From positions 1,968,220 to 2,032,219 of the forward strand of contig NZ_CP007128.1 of the NCBI RefSeq assembly GCF_000522985.1: a stretch of DNA of 64,000 nt. Direction: 5' to 3'. Numbering within the stretch: the stretch's first letter is position 1; every line of letters begins with the position of its first letter. The translations under genes were made by a program, and so were the position numbers. The notes below the pieces were generated by a model that saw only the letters and a list, made by a program, of their open reading frames with translations, searched no databases and had not been told where the DNA came from. Origin of the DNA: Gemmatirosa kalamazoonensis (GTDB lineage: Bacteria > Gemmatimonadota > Gemmatimonadetes > Gemmatimonadales > Gemmatimonadaceae). Positions 1 through 8,929 of this stretch are shown here, piece after piece.

Positions 1-2021
1 AAGCCGAGGATGTCGTTGATGAGCGAGAGCAGGTGGTCGCTGGCCTTCCGGATGCGCTCCATCGCCCCGCGCTCCGCGTCGTTGACCGGACCGTACACAC
101 CCTCGGCGGTCAGGTCGGCGTAGCCGCCGATGGCGTTCAGCGGCGTACGCAGATCGTGCGACATCGCCGCGAGGAAGTCGCTCTTCGCCCTGTTCGCCCG
201 CTCGGCTTCCACGCGCGCGGCGGCGATCTCCTGGCGCGCACGGACCTGGCCGGTCACGTCGACCGCGTGCACGAGAACGCCGAACGTGGTCCCGCCCGCG
301 TCCTCGAGTGGTTGATACACGAAATCGACGAAGACCTCCTCCGGCACGCCATCGCCGCGCTTGTCGAGCCGAACGACGCGCTCGCGCTCCGAGTGGACCG
401 TGCCCGACCGGAAGACGTCGTCGAGCAGCTCGAAGAATCCCTGACCGAGCAATTCCGGGAGCGCGTCGCGAACCGGTGCGCCGATCACATCGCGGCCACC
501 GATCAGCTCCTGGTAGCGCGGATTCGCGACCGTGAACACGTGCGCCGGCCCCTCCAGCACGGCGATCGCCGCCGGTGCCTGCATGAACACCTCGTAGAGC
601 CGCTGGCGCTCGAACTGCGCGGCGGCCAACGCGCGGTCGCGGGCCTGCTCGACCTCGCGAAGCTCGTTGATGTCCGTGTTCGTGCCGAACCACCGCACGA
701 TCCTCGCGTTCGCGTCGCGGATGGGCTGCGCGCGCGAGAGGAACCAGCGATACCGGCCGTCGCGACCGCGGAGCGGGAACGTGTCCTCCCACGGCTCGCC
801 GGTGTCGAAGGAGCGGCGGATGCGCTCGACGACGCGCTCCACGTGCTCGGGGTGCTGCAGCGCCGTCCAGCCCCAGCCCCGCACGTCCTCCAGCGTCGTG
901 CCGGTGTACTCGTACCACCGCTCGTTGTACCAGTAGATCGCGCCGTCGGCGTCCGCCATCCACGCGAGCTGCGGGATGCTCTCGGCGAGCGCGCGGAACT
1001 GCGCGTCGCGCACGCGGCGATCGGTGACGTCGACGCAGGCGCCGATGAGGAACCGCGGCCGCCCGTCGTCTCCGAGGACGACCTTCCCCTTGTCGACGGC
1101 CCAGCGCAGGGAGCCGTCGGGCCACACCGTGCGGAACTCTTCGTCGAACTCGCCGCCGTCGCGCGCGCAGCGCTGCGCGGCGGCGATCACCCGATCGCGA
1201 TCGTCGGCGTGGATGTGCGAGACGAACAACTCGAACGACCCCGATGCCTCGGCGGGATCGACGCCGAAGAGGCGAAAGAGCCCCTCGTCGCAGTCAACCG
1301 CGTTGGTGCGCATGTCCCACTCCCACGTGCTCGTGGACGAGGCGTCGAGGGCGGCACGCAGACGTGCGTGGCTGGAGCGAAGCTCCGTCTCGCGCTGGCG
1401 CAGCGCCGCCGCGAGCTGCTCGGCGGACTCCGTGCGCGCGCGAAGCGCCCTCGCCACGCGCGCCCGCGTGATGATGTTGGCCGAGAGCAGCGTGGCCGTC
1501 TCGGTGAGCGCGACGTCGGCCGCGGTGGGCTCGCGCGGCTCGTCGTAGTACATCGCGAACGTTCCGAGGATGCGTCCCTCGGCGTCGAAGATCGGCGTCG
1601 ACCAGCATGCGGCGAGGCCGAACGGCTCGGCGACCGCTCGATAGTCGGCCCACAACGGGTCGGTCGCGATGTCGCGCACGATGACGCGCGCGCGCCGATA
1701 CGCCGCGGTCCCGCACGATCCGGCCGCAGGGCCGATGCGCTCGCCGTCGATCGCCCGGCAGTACGCCTCGGGCAGATTGGGCGCGGCGCCGTTGCGAAGC
1801 GTCACGCCGTCGTCGTCCAGCAGCAGCACCGACCCTCGCATGCCCGGCGCGACCCGCTCCATGAGCGTGACGAGCGCATTCAGCGAGGCGCGCATCCAGG
1901 CGGTGATTGCGTCGTCCTGGCCATGGCCGTCGAACCGACGGATCGTCTCGGTGTCCACGGGACCCACCTCCACGAAAGGCCGCGCGTCCGCATCGGCGCC
2001 GAGGCGACCGTCGCGCGGCAT
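1..2021 (-). CDS. GAF/PAS sensor histidine kinase, C-terminus cut by window edge
   Basis: This is a soluble-looking sensor histidine kinase read on the minus strand; only 673 residues are present because the gene runs off base 1. I chose the ATG at 2021 because a GAF domain follows at about residues 45-190, with the characteristic motifs AGSCGTAAYRR and ACWSTPIFD. Three PAS/PAC-like segments follow (about 240-340, 345-465 and 470-590), then a HisKA dimerisation domain with the H-box MSHDLRTPLNAIGGYADL. The phosphoacceptor would be His622. The HATPase domain and any receiver lie beyond the edge. No membrane segment is visible, so it probably senses a cytoplasmic signal or binds a ligand or chromophore in the GAF/PAS modules. 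The reading frame stays open upstream, so a longer N-terminus is possible. No cognate regulator is seen on this side. Confidence 0.9.
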   Translation of the reverse strand, partial: MPRDGRLGADADARPFVEVGPVDTETIRRFDGHGQDDAITAWMRASLNALVTLMERVAPGMRGSVLLLDDDGVTLRNGAAPNLPEAYCRAIDGERIGPAAGSCGTAAYRRARVIVRDIATDPLWADYRAVAEPFGLAACWSTPIFDAEGRILGTFAMYYDEPREPTAADVALTETATLLSANIITRARVARALRARTESAEQLAAALRQRETELRSSHARLRAALDASSTSTWEWDMRTNAVDCDEGLFRLFGVDPAEASGSFELFVSHIHADDRDRVIAAAQRCARDGGEFDEEFRTVWPDGSLRWAVDKGKVVLGDDGRPRFLIGACVDVTDRRVRDAQFRALAESIPQLAWMADADGAIYWYNERWYEYTGTTLEDVRGWGWTALQHPEHVERVVERIRRSFDTGEPWEDTFPLRGRDGRYRWFLSRAQPIRDANARIVRWFGTNTDINELREVEQARDRALAAAQFERQRLYEVFMQAPAAIAVLEGPAHVFTVANPRYQELIGGRDVIGAPVRDALPELLGQGFFELLDDVFRSGTVHSERERVVRLDKRGDGVPEEVFVDFVYQPLEDAGGTTFGVLVHAVDVTGQVRARQEIAAARVEAERANRAKSDFLAAMSHDLRTPLNAIGGYADLTAEGVYGPVNDAERGAMERIRKASDHLLSLINDILG

Positions 2022-2115
2022 CGCTACCCCGATGATCTTCCATCGAATCGGGGAGGGCAAGAGCGAACGCGTCGATGGGGCGGCACGCGGCGGCGACCGC
2101 CGCACTCACCGGTGC

Positions 2116-2598
2116 CTAACGATCGGCCACTCCGGCCGGCGCATCGTCTTCGCCGGGAACGGCTTCCGCCCGCTGCGCGAGCCACATCGACGCGCCGGCC
2201 GCGATGCCGCCGAACAGCGGCGCCACGATGAGGTCGGAGAGGACGTCCGCGAGCGGCGGGAACCCCAGGTTCGTGATCGCGAAGAACGCGACCATGAACA
2301 GCTCGGCCACGATCGCACCGCCGAGCCCGAAGCGAACCGGGTGGATCTCCGACAAGCGTCGACCGCGATAGAACAGGCTGATGAACGCGGCGAACACGCC
2401 GCCCGCGATGCCGCCGACGACGCCGACGCGAATCGCCATGCCGATCGCGTCGAGCACCCCGATCGTCGCCGGAACGACGACGCCGATCGTGCGGAGCGCG
2501 ATGATCGTGACGAGGGCGAGCGCGAACCAGGCGATGCCCCACAGCACGCCGTTCCTCGCCACGCCGGTCAGGAGCCGGCGGGCGCTCCCGGCGCTCAT
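2116..2598 (-). CDS. small polytopic membrane protein, function unknown
   Basis: A 160-residue protein with about four hydrophobic segments (roughly residues 15-38, 42-72, 88-110 and 116-140) separated by short charged loops, including FYRGRRLSEIHPVRFG. I do not recognise a family. The ATG at 2598 overlaps the TGA of the upstream DUF4173 gene as ATGA, which implies translational coupling and a shared membrane role. The stop codon TAG is embedded in one copy of the CGTTAGGC word (2114-2121 on the plus strand reads GCCTAACG). The frame stays open upstream of the chosen start, but the ATGA overlap and the hydrophobic onset favour this start. Confidence 0.75.
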   Translation of the reverse strand: MSAGSARRLLTGVARNGVLWGIAWFALALVTIIALRTIGVVVPATIGVLDAIGMAIRVGVVGGIAGGVFAAFISLFYRGRRLSEIHPVRFGLGGAIVAELFMVAFFAITNLGFPPLADVLSDLIVAPLFGGIAAGASMWLAQRAEAVPGEDDAPAGVADR

Positions 2599-4163
2599 GC
2601 GCACTTCGGCACCGCGAGGCGCGTGATCTCGGGGAGATGCGCGCGCACCGCGGCACGCCCCTGCAGCGCGCCCGCGTTCCACGACCGCCAGTCGCGCTCC
2701 TCGGTCGACCGTGTGCCCCAGCGCGCGAGGAGGCGATGCGCCGCCTCGCAGCGTGCGCGGGTGAAGTCGGCGGCGCGCGTCGCGGCCGGAGGCGGCGCGA
2801 GCACCGCCGCCACGGCCGACTCGGCGGCGACGCCGCCGAGCTCCGCGAGGTGCCGGACGTCGAGCGAGAGCGCCGCAGTGTCGCGCGCGGCGCGGTCCAC
2901 GTTCCAGCGCGCGACCAGCGCGTCCACCGGCACGACGTGCAGCGCGAGCAGCACCGCCACGCCGCTCCACATCGCCCCCGCGACGAACGGGCGCGCGCGG
3001 CCACGAAGCACCGTCACCGCGAGCCACGCGAGCACGCCGGCGAGCCACGCGAGGAAGACGACCGGATACACGCGGTCGGTCGTCAGGCCGAACAGCCGGA
3101 CGTAGAGCGCGAGTCGCGCGACCGCCGAGACGAGCATCAGCGCGAGCATCGCGAGCAGCGCGAGCGACAGCCGCGTGTGGCGCCGCTCCGCCTCGCGGTC
3201 GTCGACGGCGAGCGCGGCGCGCGTCGCGAGAAGGAGCGGCACGACGAGCATCGTGACGGCGATCATCTCGAAGAAGCCGCGCCGCGCGTACTCCGCGGCC
3301 GTCAGTCCCGTGCGCTCACGCAGGAAGCGCTCGCCGCCCACGAGCCAGCCGAGCTGCGAGGCCAGGTACGCGCCGAACACCAGCGTGACCGCGCCGAGCA
3401 CCGCGAGCACGTCGCGCGAGCGCAGCGCGATCGGCGACGACATGAGCGTGGGCCGCGGCGCGTCGTCGAGCGCCGCGCGCATCCATCCCGCCGCCATCCA
3501 GGAGAACACCCCGACCACGAGCAGGTGCGACACGACCTGGCCGAGGTCCACGGAGGGGAGCGACACGAAGCTGGCGAACAATGGGTCGCCCGCTACGAGC
3601 AGCGCGCCGAACGCGAGCAGCGGCACGCCCGCGAGCAGCGCGACGCGCACGGCCTCGCGTCCGCGGGCCGACGCCGGCGTGCCGTGCCCCACGACGCGGC
3701 CGAGCGCGGCCGCGATCGGCGCGAGGCCGGCGACGACGTGTCCGACGACGCGGGCGAGATCCGCGAGCAGCTCGCGGAGCAGGCGCGCGGTGAGCGGCCG
3801 CGGCGCGGCGATCAGCGCGGCCGCGACGGCGAGCGCGCCGACGGTCGTCCAGAAGTCGACGAACTGCAGGATCTCGGCGTCGCGCCACGCGGCGCCGCCG
3901 GCGACGAGCACGGCGACCGCGAGCCACGCCGTCGCCGCCGGCGGAAGCGTGCGATCGGTGCGGACGACGAGCGCGGCCCCGAGCAGCGCGGCGTTGAGCA
4001 CCCAGAGCGCGGCGCCGACGGTGCTCGGGCCGTCGCGCAGGAGGAGGTCGGCGGCGACGCCGACGGCGACGGCGTGGCCGGCGAGCATCACGGCGACCCG
4101 GTCGGCCCGCCCGGCACTGCGCCCCTCCAGGCCGTCCGGCGTGACGAGCGAAGGCGTGGTCAT
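2595..4163 (-). CDS. DUF4173-family integral membrane protein
   Basis: A 522-residue polytopic inner-membrane protein with roughly a dozen hydrophobic helices from residue 25 to 410 and a soluble C-terminal tail of about 110 residues. The segment EYARRGFFEMIAV is typical of the DUF4173 (DUF4153-like) family, whose biochemical role is unknown. In other genomes these genes are often paired with a small winged-helix regulator, but none is present here. I used the ATG at 4163 rather than one 57 bases upstream because the nearer one begins the family-like sequence and lies inside an imperfect palindrome (4162-4179) that could be an operator. The 3' end overlaps the next gene by ATGA. Confidence 0.85.
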   Translation of the reverse strand: MTTPSLVTPDGLEGRSAGRADRVAVMLAGHAVAVGVAADLLLRDGPSTVGAALWVLNAALLGAALVVRTDRTLPPAATAWLAVAVLVAGGAAWRDAEILQFVDFWTTVGALAVAAALIAAPRPLTARLLRELLADLARVVGHVVAGLAPIAAALGRVVGHGTPASARGREAVRVALLAGVPLLAFGALLVAGDPLFASFVSLPSVDLGQVVSHLLVVGVFSWMAAGWMRAALDDAPRPTLMSSPIALRSRDVLAVLGAVTLVFGAYLASQLGWLVGGERFLRERTGLTAAEYARRGFFEMIAVTMLVVPLLLATRAALAVDDREAERRHTRLSLALLAMLALMLVSAVARLALYVRLFGLTTDRVYPVVFLAWLAGVLAWLAVTVLRGRARPFVAGAMWSGVAVLLALHVVPVDALVARWNVDRAARDTAALSLDVRHLAELGGVAAESAVAAVLAPPPAATRAADFTRARCEAAHRLLARWGTRSTEERDWRSWNAGALQGRAAVRAHLPEITRLAVPKCA

Positions 4164-4179
4164 GTAGAGTACTTTACAT
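4162..4179. promoter_or_regulatory. imperfect palindrome over the DUF4173 start codon, possible operator
   Basis: ATGTAGAGTACTTTACAT is an 18-base inverted repeat with one mismatched pair, centred on AGTACT. It is AT-rich in a very GC-rich background and covers the start codon of the minus-strand DUF4173 gene, so a bound repressor could block initiation. The half site ACTTTAC recurs in the intergenic region at 15560-15566 (GTAAAGT on the plus strand). The binding protein is unknown. Confidence 0.4.
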
Positions 4180-4304
4180 CGAAAAGCAGACCGCGCAAGC
4201 TGCCGGGCGCCGTCCGTCACCCGGTCGCTCGAAGGTGGTCGGCCGGCCGAAGCGCGTCGTGAGGTTGCTGAAGACCGCGCCCGTGTGCCGGCGACGCTCG
4301 CGCA

Positions 4305-5534
4305 TCAGCGGATCGACGCCGTGAGGCCGCGCGCCATCGCGAGCGCCGCGACCGCGCGCGCGATGCCGAGCGACGCGTCCTTGTCGAAGCGGTAGTGAAT
4401 GCCCGCGTACAGGCGCGACTCGGCCGCCTCGTCGGCCATCGCGGCGAGCCGCGCGGCGTCGGCCGGGAAGAGCGCGGCCAGCACGTACGCCGAGGTGCCC
4501 GAGACGCAGCCGTGGTTCGACGGATAGGATGGGTGGTTCGGTCGCCCGATCGGCGTGGTGATCGCCGGGTCCGCGCGATATGGTCGGATGAACCAGTACG
4601 TGTACTTCGCGTCGTAGCACGCGATGTTCGCGTCCATCGCGGCCATGTGCACGAGCGCGAGCGCGCGTGCGGCCTGCGCCTCGCCGAGCTGGTAGTGCGC
4701 GATCAGCTTCGATGCCTCGGTGTTCCAGAAGCCCGCGACCAAGCTGCCGTCCGTCAGCGCCCAGAACTGCGCGATCCGCAGCTGCTCGTCGGTGCGGTGG
4801 TCGGAGAAGCGTCGCACCTCCTCGAGCGCCGCGACGTAGCGCGGCGTACCGAACGCGGGCGGTGGACCGGGACGGAACTGATCCCCCGACGTCATGAAGA
4901 ACGGTCGCATCCGGCCGAGCATCGGGAGCTGCGGCGGCCGCGGTGGATCGAAGTCGCTCGACCAGTAGCCCGGACCGTTAGGCACGGCGCCGGTCCACGC
5001 CAGGTCGAAGCCGTCGACGCGCGCGAGCGCGACGATCGCGGCGCCGACCGTGCGGCCTAACGCCTCGCCGGCGGCGAACGCGCTCTGCGCCGCCGGCGTG
5101 CCGGTCGCCTCGCTCTCCTGCTGCCGCAGCTGCGCCGCGAACGTGGCGGTGTCGCCGGGGAACAGGGCGCTCAGCACGGTGGCCGAGGCGGCCCCCACCG
5201 CGCCCTGCGGCGACGCGGGCGCGGAGCGGCCACGCGCGTCGTCGGCGGCGGCCACCGCGCGGTACTGCGCGAGCGACAGATACGCGAACGCGCGGAGCAC
5301 GGCGACCGGGTTGGGCTTCGTCGCGGTCGGCTGCGCGGCGACGAAGTCGCGCGCGATCGCGCTCCACCTGAGGCTCGCGGTCGCGTCGCCACGCGGCGCG
5401 GCCGCGCCGAGCGCCGACTCGGCCGCTCGAGCGGAGTCGGGATCGCTCACCCGTTCCGTGCACCCGTTCAGCACCACGACGGCGATGGCTGCACACACCG
5501 CGGCGGCGCGCGACGACCTGGACGTGACGCTCAT
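4305..5534 (-). CDS. vanadium-dependent haloperoxidase/PAP2-like lipoprotein
   Basis: A 409-residue exported protein with a lipoprotein signal (VVVLNGC, lipid-anchored Cys at about residue 25). The C-terminal half carries the vanadate/phosphate-binding signature of the haloperoxidase branch of the PAP2 superfamily. It has KYTYWFIRPYR with its Lys and Arg, then HPSYPSNHGCVSG with the SxxxH core, then SRLYAGIHYRFDKDASLG with the Arg and catalytic His. Family members oxidise halides with hydrogen peroxide, or act as phosphatases when the metal is absent; which applies here cannot be read from the sequence. Its length fits bacterial vanadium chloroperoxidase relatives. It stands alone, divergent from the kinase gene downstream on the plus strand. 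Confidence 0.88.
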   Translation of the reverse strand: MSVTSRSSRAAAVCAAIAVVVLNGCTERVSDPDSARAAESALGAAAPRGDATASLRWSAIARDFVAAQPTATKPNPVAVLRAFAYLSLAQYRAVAAADDARGRSAPASPQGAVGAASATVLSALFPGDTATFAAQLRQQESEATGTPAAQSAFAAGEALGRTVGAAIVALARVDGFDLAWTGAVPNGPGYWSSDFDPPRPPQLPMLGRMRPFFMTSGDQFRPGPPPAFGTPRYVAALEEVRRFSDHRTDEQLRIAQFWALTDGSLVAGFWNTEASKLIAHYQLGEAQAARALALVHMAAMDANIACYDAKYTYWFIRPYRADPAITTPIGRPNHPSYPSNHGCVSGTSAYVLAALFPADAARLAAMADEAAESRLYAGIHYRFDKDASLGIARAVAALAMARGLTASIR

Positions 5535-5691
5535 CGTGCCTCCTCATGGCTCCGGGACGAAGGGATCGCAGTTCGCACTTCCTCATCCCCGCCATCGAAA
5601 AGCGCGGTCGAGACCCGACACGAGCGATGCGCGCGCTGTCCAAGTCGGGCCGGCGGTCCTATGCTAGGGCGTCTCAGCGAGAAGGCCGGAC

Positions 5692-8346
5692 ATGGCCGTC
5701 ATCGATCGTGAGCGCTGGCGGAAGCTGCTGCCGCTGCTCGACCAGGCGCTCGAGCTCGCGGGCGACGAGCGAGCCGCGTGGCTCGGCGAGCTCCGCGCGC
5801 GGTCGCCCGAGCTGGCCGCCGAGCTGACGACGCTGCTCGCGAGCGAGGCGGCGGCCGACCGGCAGGGCTTCCTCGACCGCGCGCTCGAGACCGACCTGCC
5901 TAACGCGACGCGCGCCGGGGCCGAGCTGCGCGCGTATCTCCAGGCGGCGCTCGGCGAGGCGTACACGATCGAGCGCGAGCTCGGCGGCGGCGGCATGGGC
6001 CACGTCTTCGTCGCGCGCGAGAACGCCCTCGGCCGCACCGTCGTCGTGAAGGTCGTGCTCCCGCTGCTCGCCGCCGGCATCCGGGCCGAGCGCTTCGCGC
6101 GCGAGGTACGCGTGCTCGCGGCGCTCCAGCACCCGAACGTCGTGCCGCTGTTCACGGCGGGCGAGGCGGGCGGGCTGCCGTACTACGTCATGCCGTACGT
6201 GCGGGGCGAGTCGCTGCGCGCCCGCCTAACGCGCGACGGACGGCTGCCGCGCGTCGAGGCGCTCTCCGTGCTGCGCGACGTGGCGCGGGCCCTCGCGTTC
6301 GCGCACGAGCAGGGCGTCGTGCACCGCGACGTGAAGCCCGAGAACGTGCTGCTCGCCGGCGACGCGGCGGTCGTGACCGACTTCGGCATCGCGAAGGCCA
6401 TCACGTCGTCGGCAGTGATCGCGTCGCCCGCCCCGCACGAGCCGACGCTCAGCGCGGTCGGCTCGACGATCGGCACGCCGGCCTACATGGCGCCCGAGCA
6501 GGCGGCCGGCGACCCGAGCGTGGATCACCGCGCCGACCTGTACGCGTGGGGCGTGCTCGCCTACGAGCTGCTCGCCGGCGTGCACCCGTTCGCGCACGCG
6601 GCGTCGTCGCACGCGCTGCTGGCCGCGCACCTGAGCGAGACGCCGGCGCCGCTCTCGCGGCACGCGCCCGATCTCTCGCCGACGCTCGCCGCGCTCGTCG
6701 CGCGCTGCCTGGAGAAGGATCGCGCACGGCGCCCACACTCGGCGCGCGAGATCCTCGACACGTTCGCGACGGTCGCCACGCCGCCCGACCGAAGCATCGC
6801 CGCGCGATGGCGGGGACGACGGCGTCTCGTACCCGCAGCGCTGGCGAGTGCCGGCCTGCTCGCGCTCGTCGGCTACGCCGTGGCGCCGCGCATCCATCGG
6901 CCGTCGGCCGCGTCGCCACCACCGACGCCACCGGCGACGGCGCCGTCGCTCGCCGTCCTGCCGTTCGAGGCCGTCGGCGGCGACACGGCGAACGCGTACT
7001 TCGGGGACGGCATCGCCGACGAGATCTCCACGGCGCTGAGCAAGGTCGGCGGGCTGCGCGTCGCCTCGCGCACGTCGGCCGCGGCGTTCCGCGCGAGCCA
7101 CGACGTGGACGTACGGGAGCTCGGCCGGCGGCTCGGCGTGAGCACGGTGATCGAGGGGCGCGTCAGGCGGGCGGGGGACCGCATGCGCCTAACGGTGCAG
7201 CTCACGAGCGTCAGCGACGGCCTGGCGCTCTGGAGCGACGAGTACGAGCGACGCGTGACGGACGTCTTCCAGGTGCAGGACGACATCGCGCGCGCGATCG
7301 TCGCCGCGCTGCGCACTCGACTCCCCGGGATCGCGAGACTGCAATCGGGTCGCCCGGTGTCCGCGGCGGGCACGACGAACGCGGACGCGTACGACCTCTA
7401 CCTGCGCGGCACCTACCTGCTGGAGCGCCGCGGCGGTGGCGTGGCGAGAGCGGTGGAGTACTTCACGCGCGCCATCGCCGAGGACAGCACCTTCGCGCGT
7501 GCCTGGGCGGGGCTCGCGTACGCGCTCGAGCTCATGCCGACGTTCGGCCCCATGCCGCCGCGCGCGGTCGATCCCCGGGCGACCGCGGCCGCGCACCGCG
7601 CGCTCGCCCTCGACTCCACGCTCGCCGAGGCGTACACCGCGCTCGCGCTGATGCACATGCACACCTTCCGCTGGCGGGAGGCGGACGAGGCGTTCCGCCG
7701 CGCGGTCGCCGTCGACCCCGGGTTCGCGCCGGCCTGGTTCCAGTACGGGTACTTCCTCATGCGCATCGGCCGCGTGGCCGACGCGGAGGAGCCGTATCGG
7801 CGCGGCAGGGACGTCGACCCGCTCTCGGGAACGGGCTCGACGAACCTGGCGTACTGTCTCTCGCTGCTGGGCCGATACGACGAGTCGCTCGCCGAGAGCC
7901 GGCGCGCGTACGAGCTCGACTCGTCGCTCGCCGTGGTGCACTCGATGCTCGCCGTCGCCGTGCTGCACGACGGTCGCCCGGACGAGGCGCGCGCCCTCGC
8001 CCGCGCCAAGCTCCCGATGCCCTCCAACGGCATCGCCGCGTACGTGCTCGGCGCCACCGGCGACCGCCCGAGGGCGGCGGCCATCGTCCGGGAGCTGGAG
8101 TCGCGCCCGTCGGGCGAATGGCTGGTCGCGAGGACGCTCGCGTTCGCCTACCTCGGGCTCGGCGACACGGCGCGGGTGCTGTCCGCGCTGGAGGCCTCGG
8201 TGCGCGTCGGCGAGCTGCCGGCCCTCACCCTCGTGGACCCGGCGTTCGACCCGGTGCGGCGGAGCGCTCGCTTCGCCGCGGTCGTGCGGGGCTACGGGTT
8301 GGACGAGCGCGCCTTCACCTCGCCGATCGACAGGCGTCCGCGCTAG
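5692..8346 (+). CDS. membrane Ser/Thr protein kinase with TolB-like and TPR regions
   Basis: An 884-residue PknB-type kinase. An N-terminal segment of about 85 residues, common in this family, precedes the kinase domain. The glycine loop LGGGGMG is near residue 95, the catalytic Lys near 119 (VVVKVV), the catalytic loop HRDVKPEN near 211 and DFGIAKA near 228. A single membrane helix follows at about 380-400. Outside it lies a TolB/FlgO-like domain at about 420-540 (YFGDGIADEISTALSK, a pattern also seen next to adenylate cyclases), then tetratricopeptide repeats to the C-terminus. It probably links an external or periplasmic assembly to cytoplasmic phosphorylation. A TATGCT element at 5660-5665 could be its -10 box. 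Its stop overlaps that of the sigma gene, which runs in the opposite direction. Confidence 0.93.
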   Translation: MAVIDRERWRKLLPLLDQALELAGDERAAWLGELRARSPELAAELTTLLASEAAADRQGFLDRALETDLPNATRAGAELRAYLQAALGEAYTIERELGGGGMGHVFVARENALGRTVVVKVVLPLLAAGIRAERFAREVRVLAALQHPNVVPLFTAGEAGGLPYYVMPYVRGESLRARLTRDGRLPRVEALSVLRDVARALAFAHEQGVVHRDVKPENVLLAGDAAVVTDFGIAKAITSSAVIASPAPHEPTLSAVGSTIGTPAYMAPEQAAGDPSVDHRADLYAWGVLAYELLAGVHPFAHAASSHALLAAHLSETPAPLSRHAPDLSPTLAALVARCLEKDRARRPHSAREILDTFATVATPPDRSIAARWRGRRRLVPAALASAGLLALVGYAVAPRIHRPSAASPPPTPPATAPSLAVLPFEAVGGDTANAYFGDGIADEISTALSKVGGLRVASRTSAAAFRASHDVDVRELGRRLGVSTVIEGRVRRAGDRMRLTVQLTSVSDGLALWSDEYERRVTDVFQVQDDIARAIVAALRTRLPGIARLQSGRPVSAAGTTNADAYDLYLRGTYLLERRGGGVARAVEYFTRAIAEDSTFARAWAGLAYALELMPTFGPMPPRAVDPRATAAAHRALALDSTLAEAYTALALMHMHTFRWREADEAFRRAVAVDPGFAPAWFQYGYFLMRIGRVADAEEPYRRGRDVDPLSGTGSTNLAYCLSLLGRYDESLAESRRAYELDSSLAVVHSMLAVAVLHDGRPDEARALARAKLPMPSNGIAAYVLGATGDRPRAAAIVRELESRPSGEWLVARTLAFAYLGLGDTARVLSALEASVRVGELPALTLVDPAFDPVRRSARFAAVVRGYGLDERAFTSPIDRRPR

Positions 8347-8918
8347 GGCTCCGGCGGAGCGTCCTGCAGCAGCGTCTCGTGCAGGAGCAGACGCGCCTCG
8401 CGCCAGTGGCGCTGGACGGTGCGATCCGAGACCCCGCGGAGCTCCGCGATCTCGGCGAACGAGAAGCCGCAGAAGAAGTGCAGGTCCACCAGCTCGGCGA
8501 GCGCCGGTTGGAGCTCGGCCAGCTCGTCCAGCGCCGCGCCGAGTCGCTCCAGCTCCGCGGTCTCCGGCGCCGCGTCGGCCGGCGGCTCCTCGTCGGCGAG
8601 CGTGATCTCGAACTGGCGGCCCCGCTTCAGGGCGCGGCGGCGTCGCACGTAATCGATCACCAGCCCGCGCATCGCGCGCGAGGCGTAGGCCAGGAAGCGC
8701 GACCGGTCGGCGAAGCCGACGTGCCCGCGGCCCGCGATGTTGAGGTAGGCCTCGTGCAGGAGCGTCGTCGTGCCGAGCGTGAGCGCCGATCCGCCGCGCC
8801 GCAGGTTGTGCTCGGCGAGCCGACGCAGCTCCTGATACAGGAGCGCGAACAGTCGGTCGGTCGCCTCGCGGTCGGACTGGTCGGCGCGTCGGATGAGCGC
8901 CTCGAGGTCGGGCTCCAC
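8343..8918 (-). CDS. ECF-like sigma-70 factor (Sig-70_X6 type)
   Basis: A 191-residue sigma factor. Region 2 is visible as RLFALLYQELRRLAEHNLRRG, TLLHEAYLNIAG and FLAYASRAMRGLVIDYVRRR. Region 4 is LVDLHFFCGFSFAEIAEL followed by the recognition helix SDRTVQRHWREARLLLHE. This matches the ECF-like group (TIGR02999-type) that in several phyla sits beside Ser/Thr kinase-TPR genes. The GTG at 8918 is chosen because the family N-terminus follows immediately and the upstream histidine kinase ends only 11 bases before it; another start is possible. It probably shares the kinase operon transcript. Its TAG stop shares the four bases CTAG with the stop of the convergent Ser/Thr kinase gene. Confidence 0.9.
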   Translation of the reverse strand: MEPDLEALIRRADQSDREATDRLFALLYQELRRLAEHNLRRGGSALTLGTTTLLHEAYLNIAGRGHVGFADRSRFLAYASRAMRGLVIDYVRRRRALKRGRQFEITLADEEPPADAAPETAELERLGAALDELAELQPALAELVDLHFFCGFSFAEIAELRGVSDRTVQRHWREARLLLHETLLQDAPPEP

Positions 8919-8929
8919 GAGTCCCAGGG

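Noticed and set aside
33-2231. A 732-residue plus-strand frame across the first 2 kb
   Set aside because: Its sequence is Arg-rich and featureless, while the minus strand encodes a canonical GAF/PAS/HisKA protein.
4976-5062. Pair CGTTAGGC...GCCTAACG about 70 bases apart, recalling integron attC core sites (GTTRRRY)
   Set aside because: The word matches the core consensus, but the orientation is inverted relative to attC, the pair lies inside the haloperoxidase reading frame, no stem-rich attC body or integrase is present, and all other copies are single.
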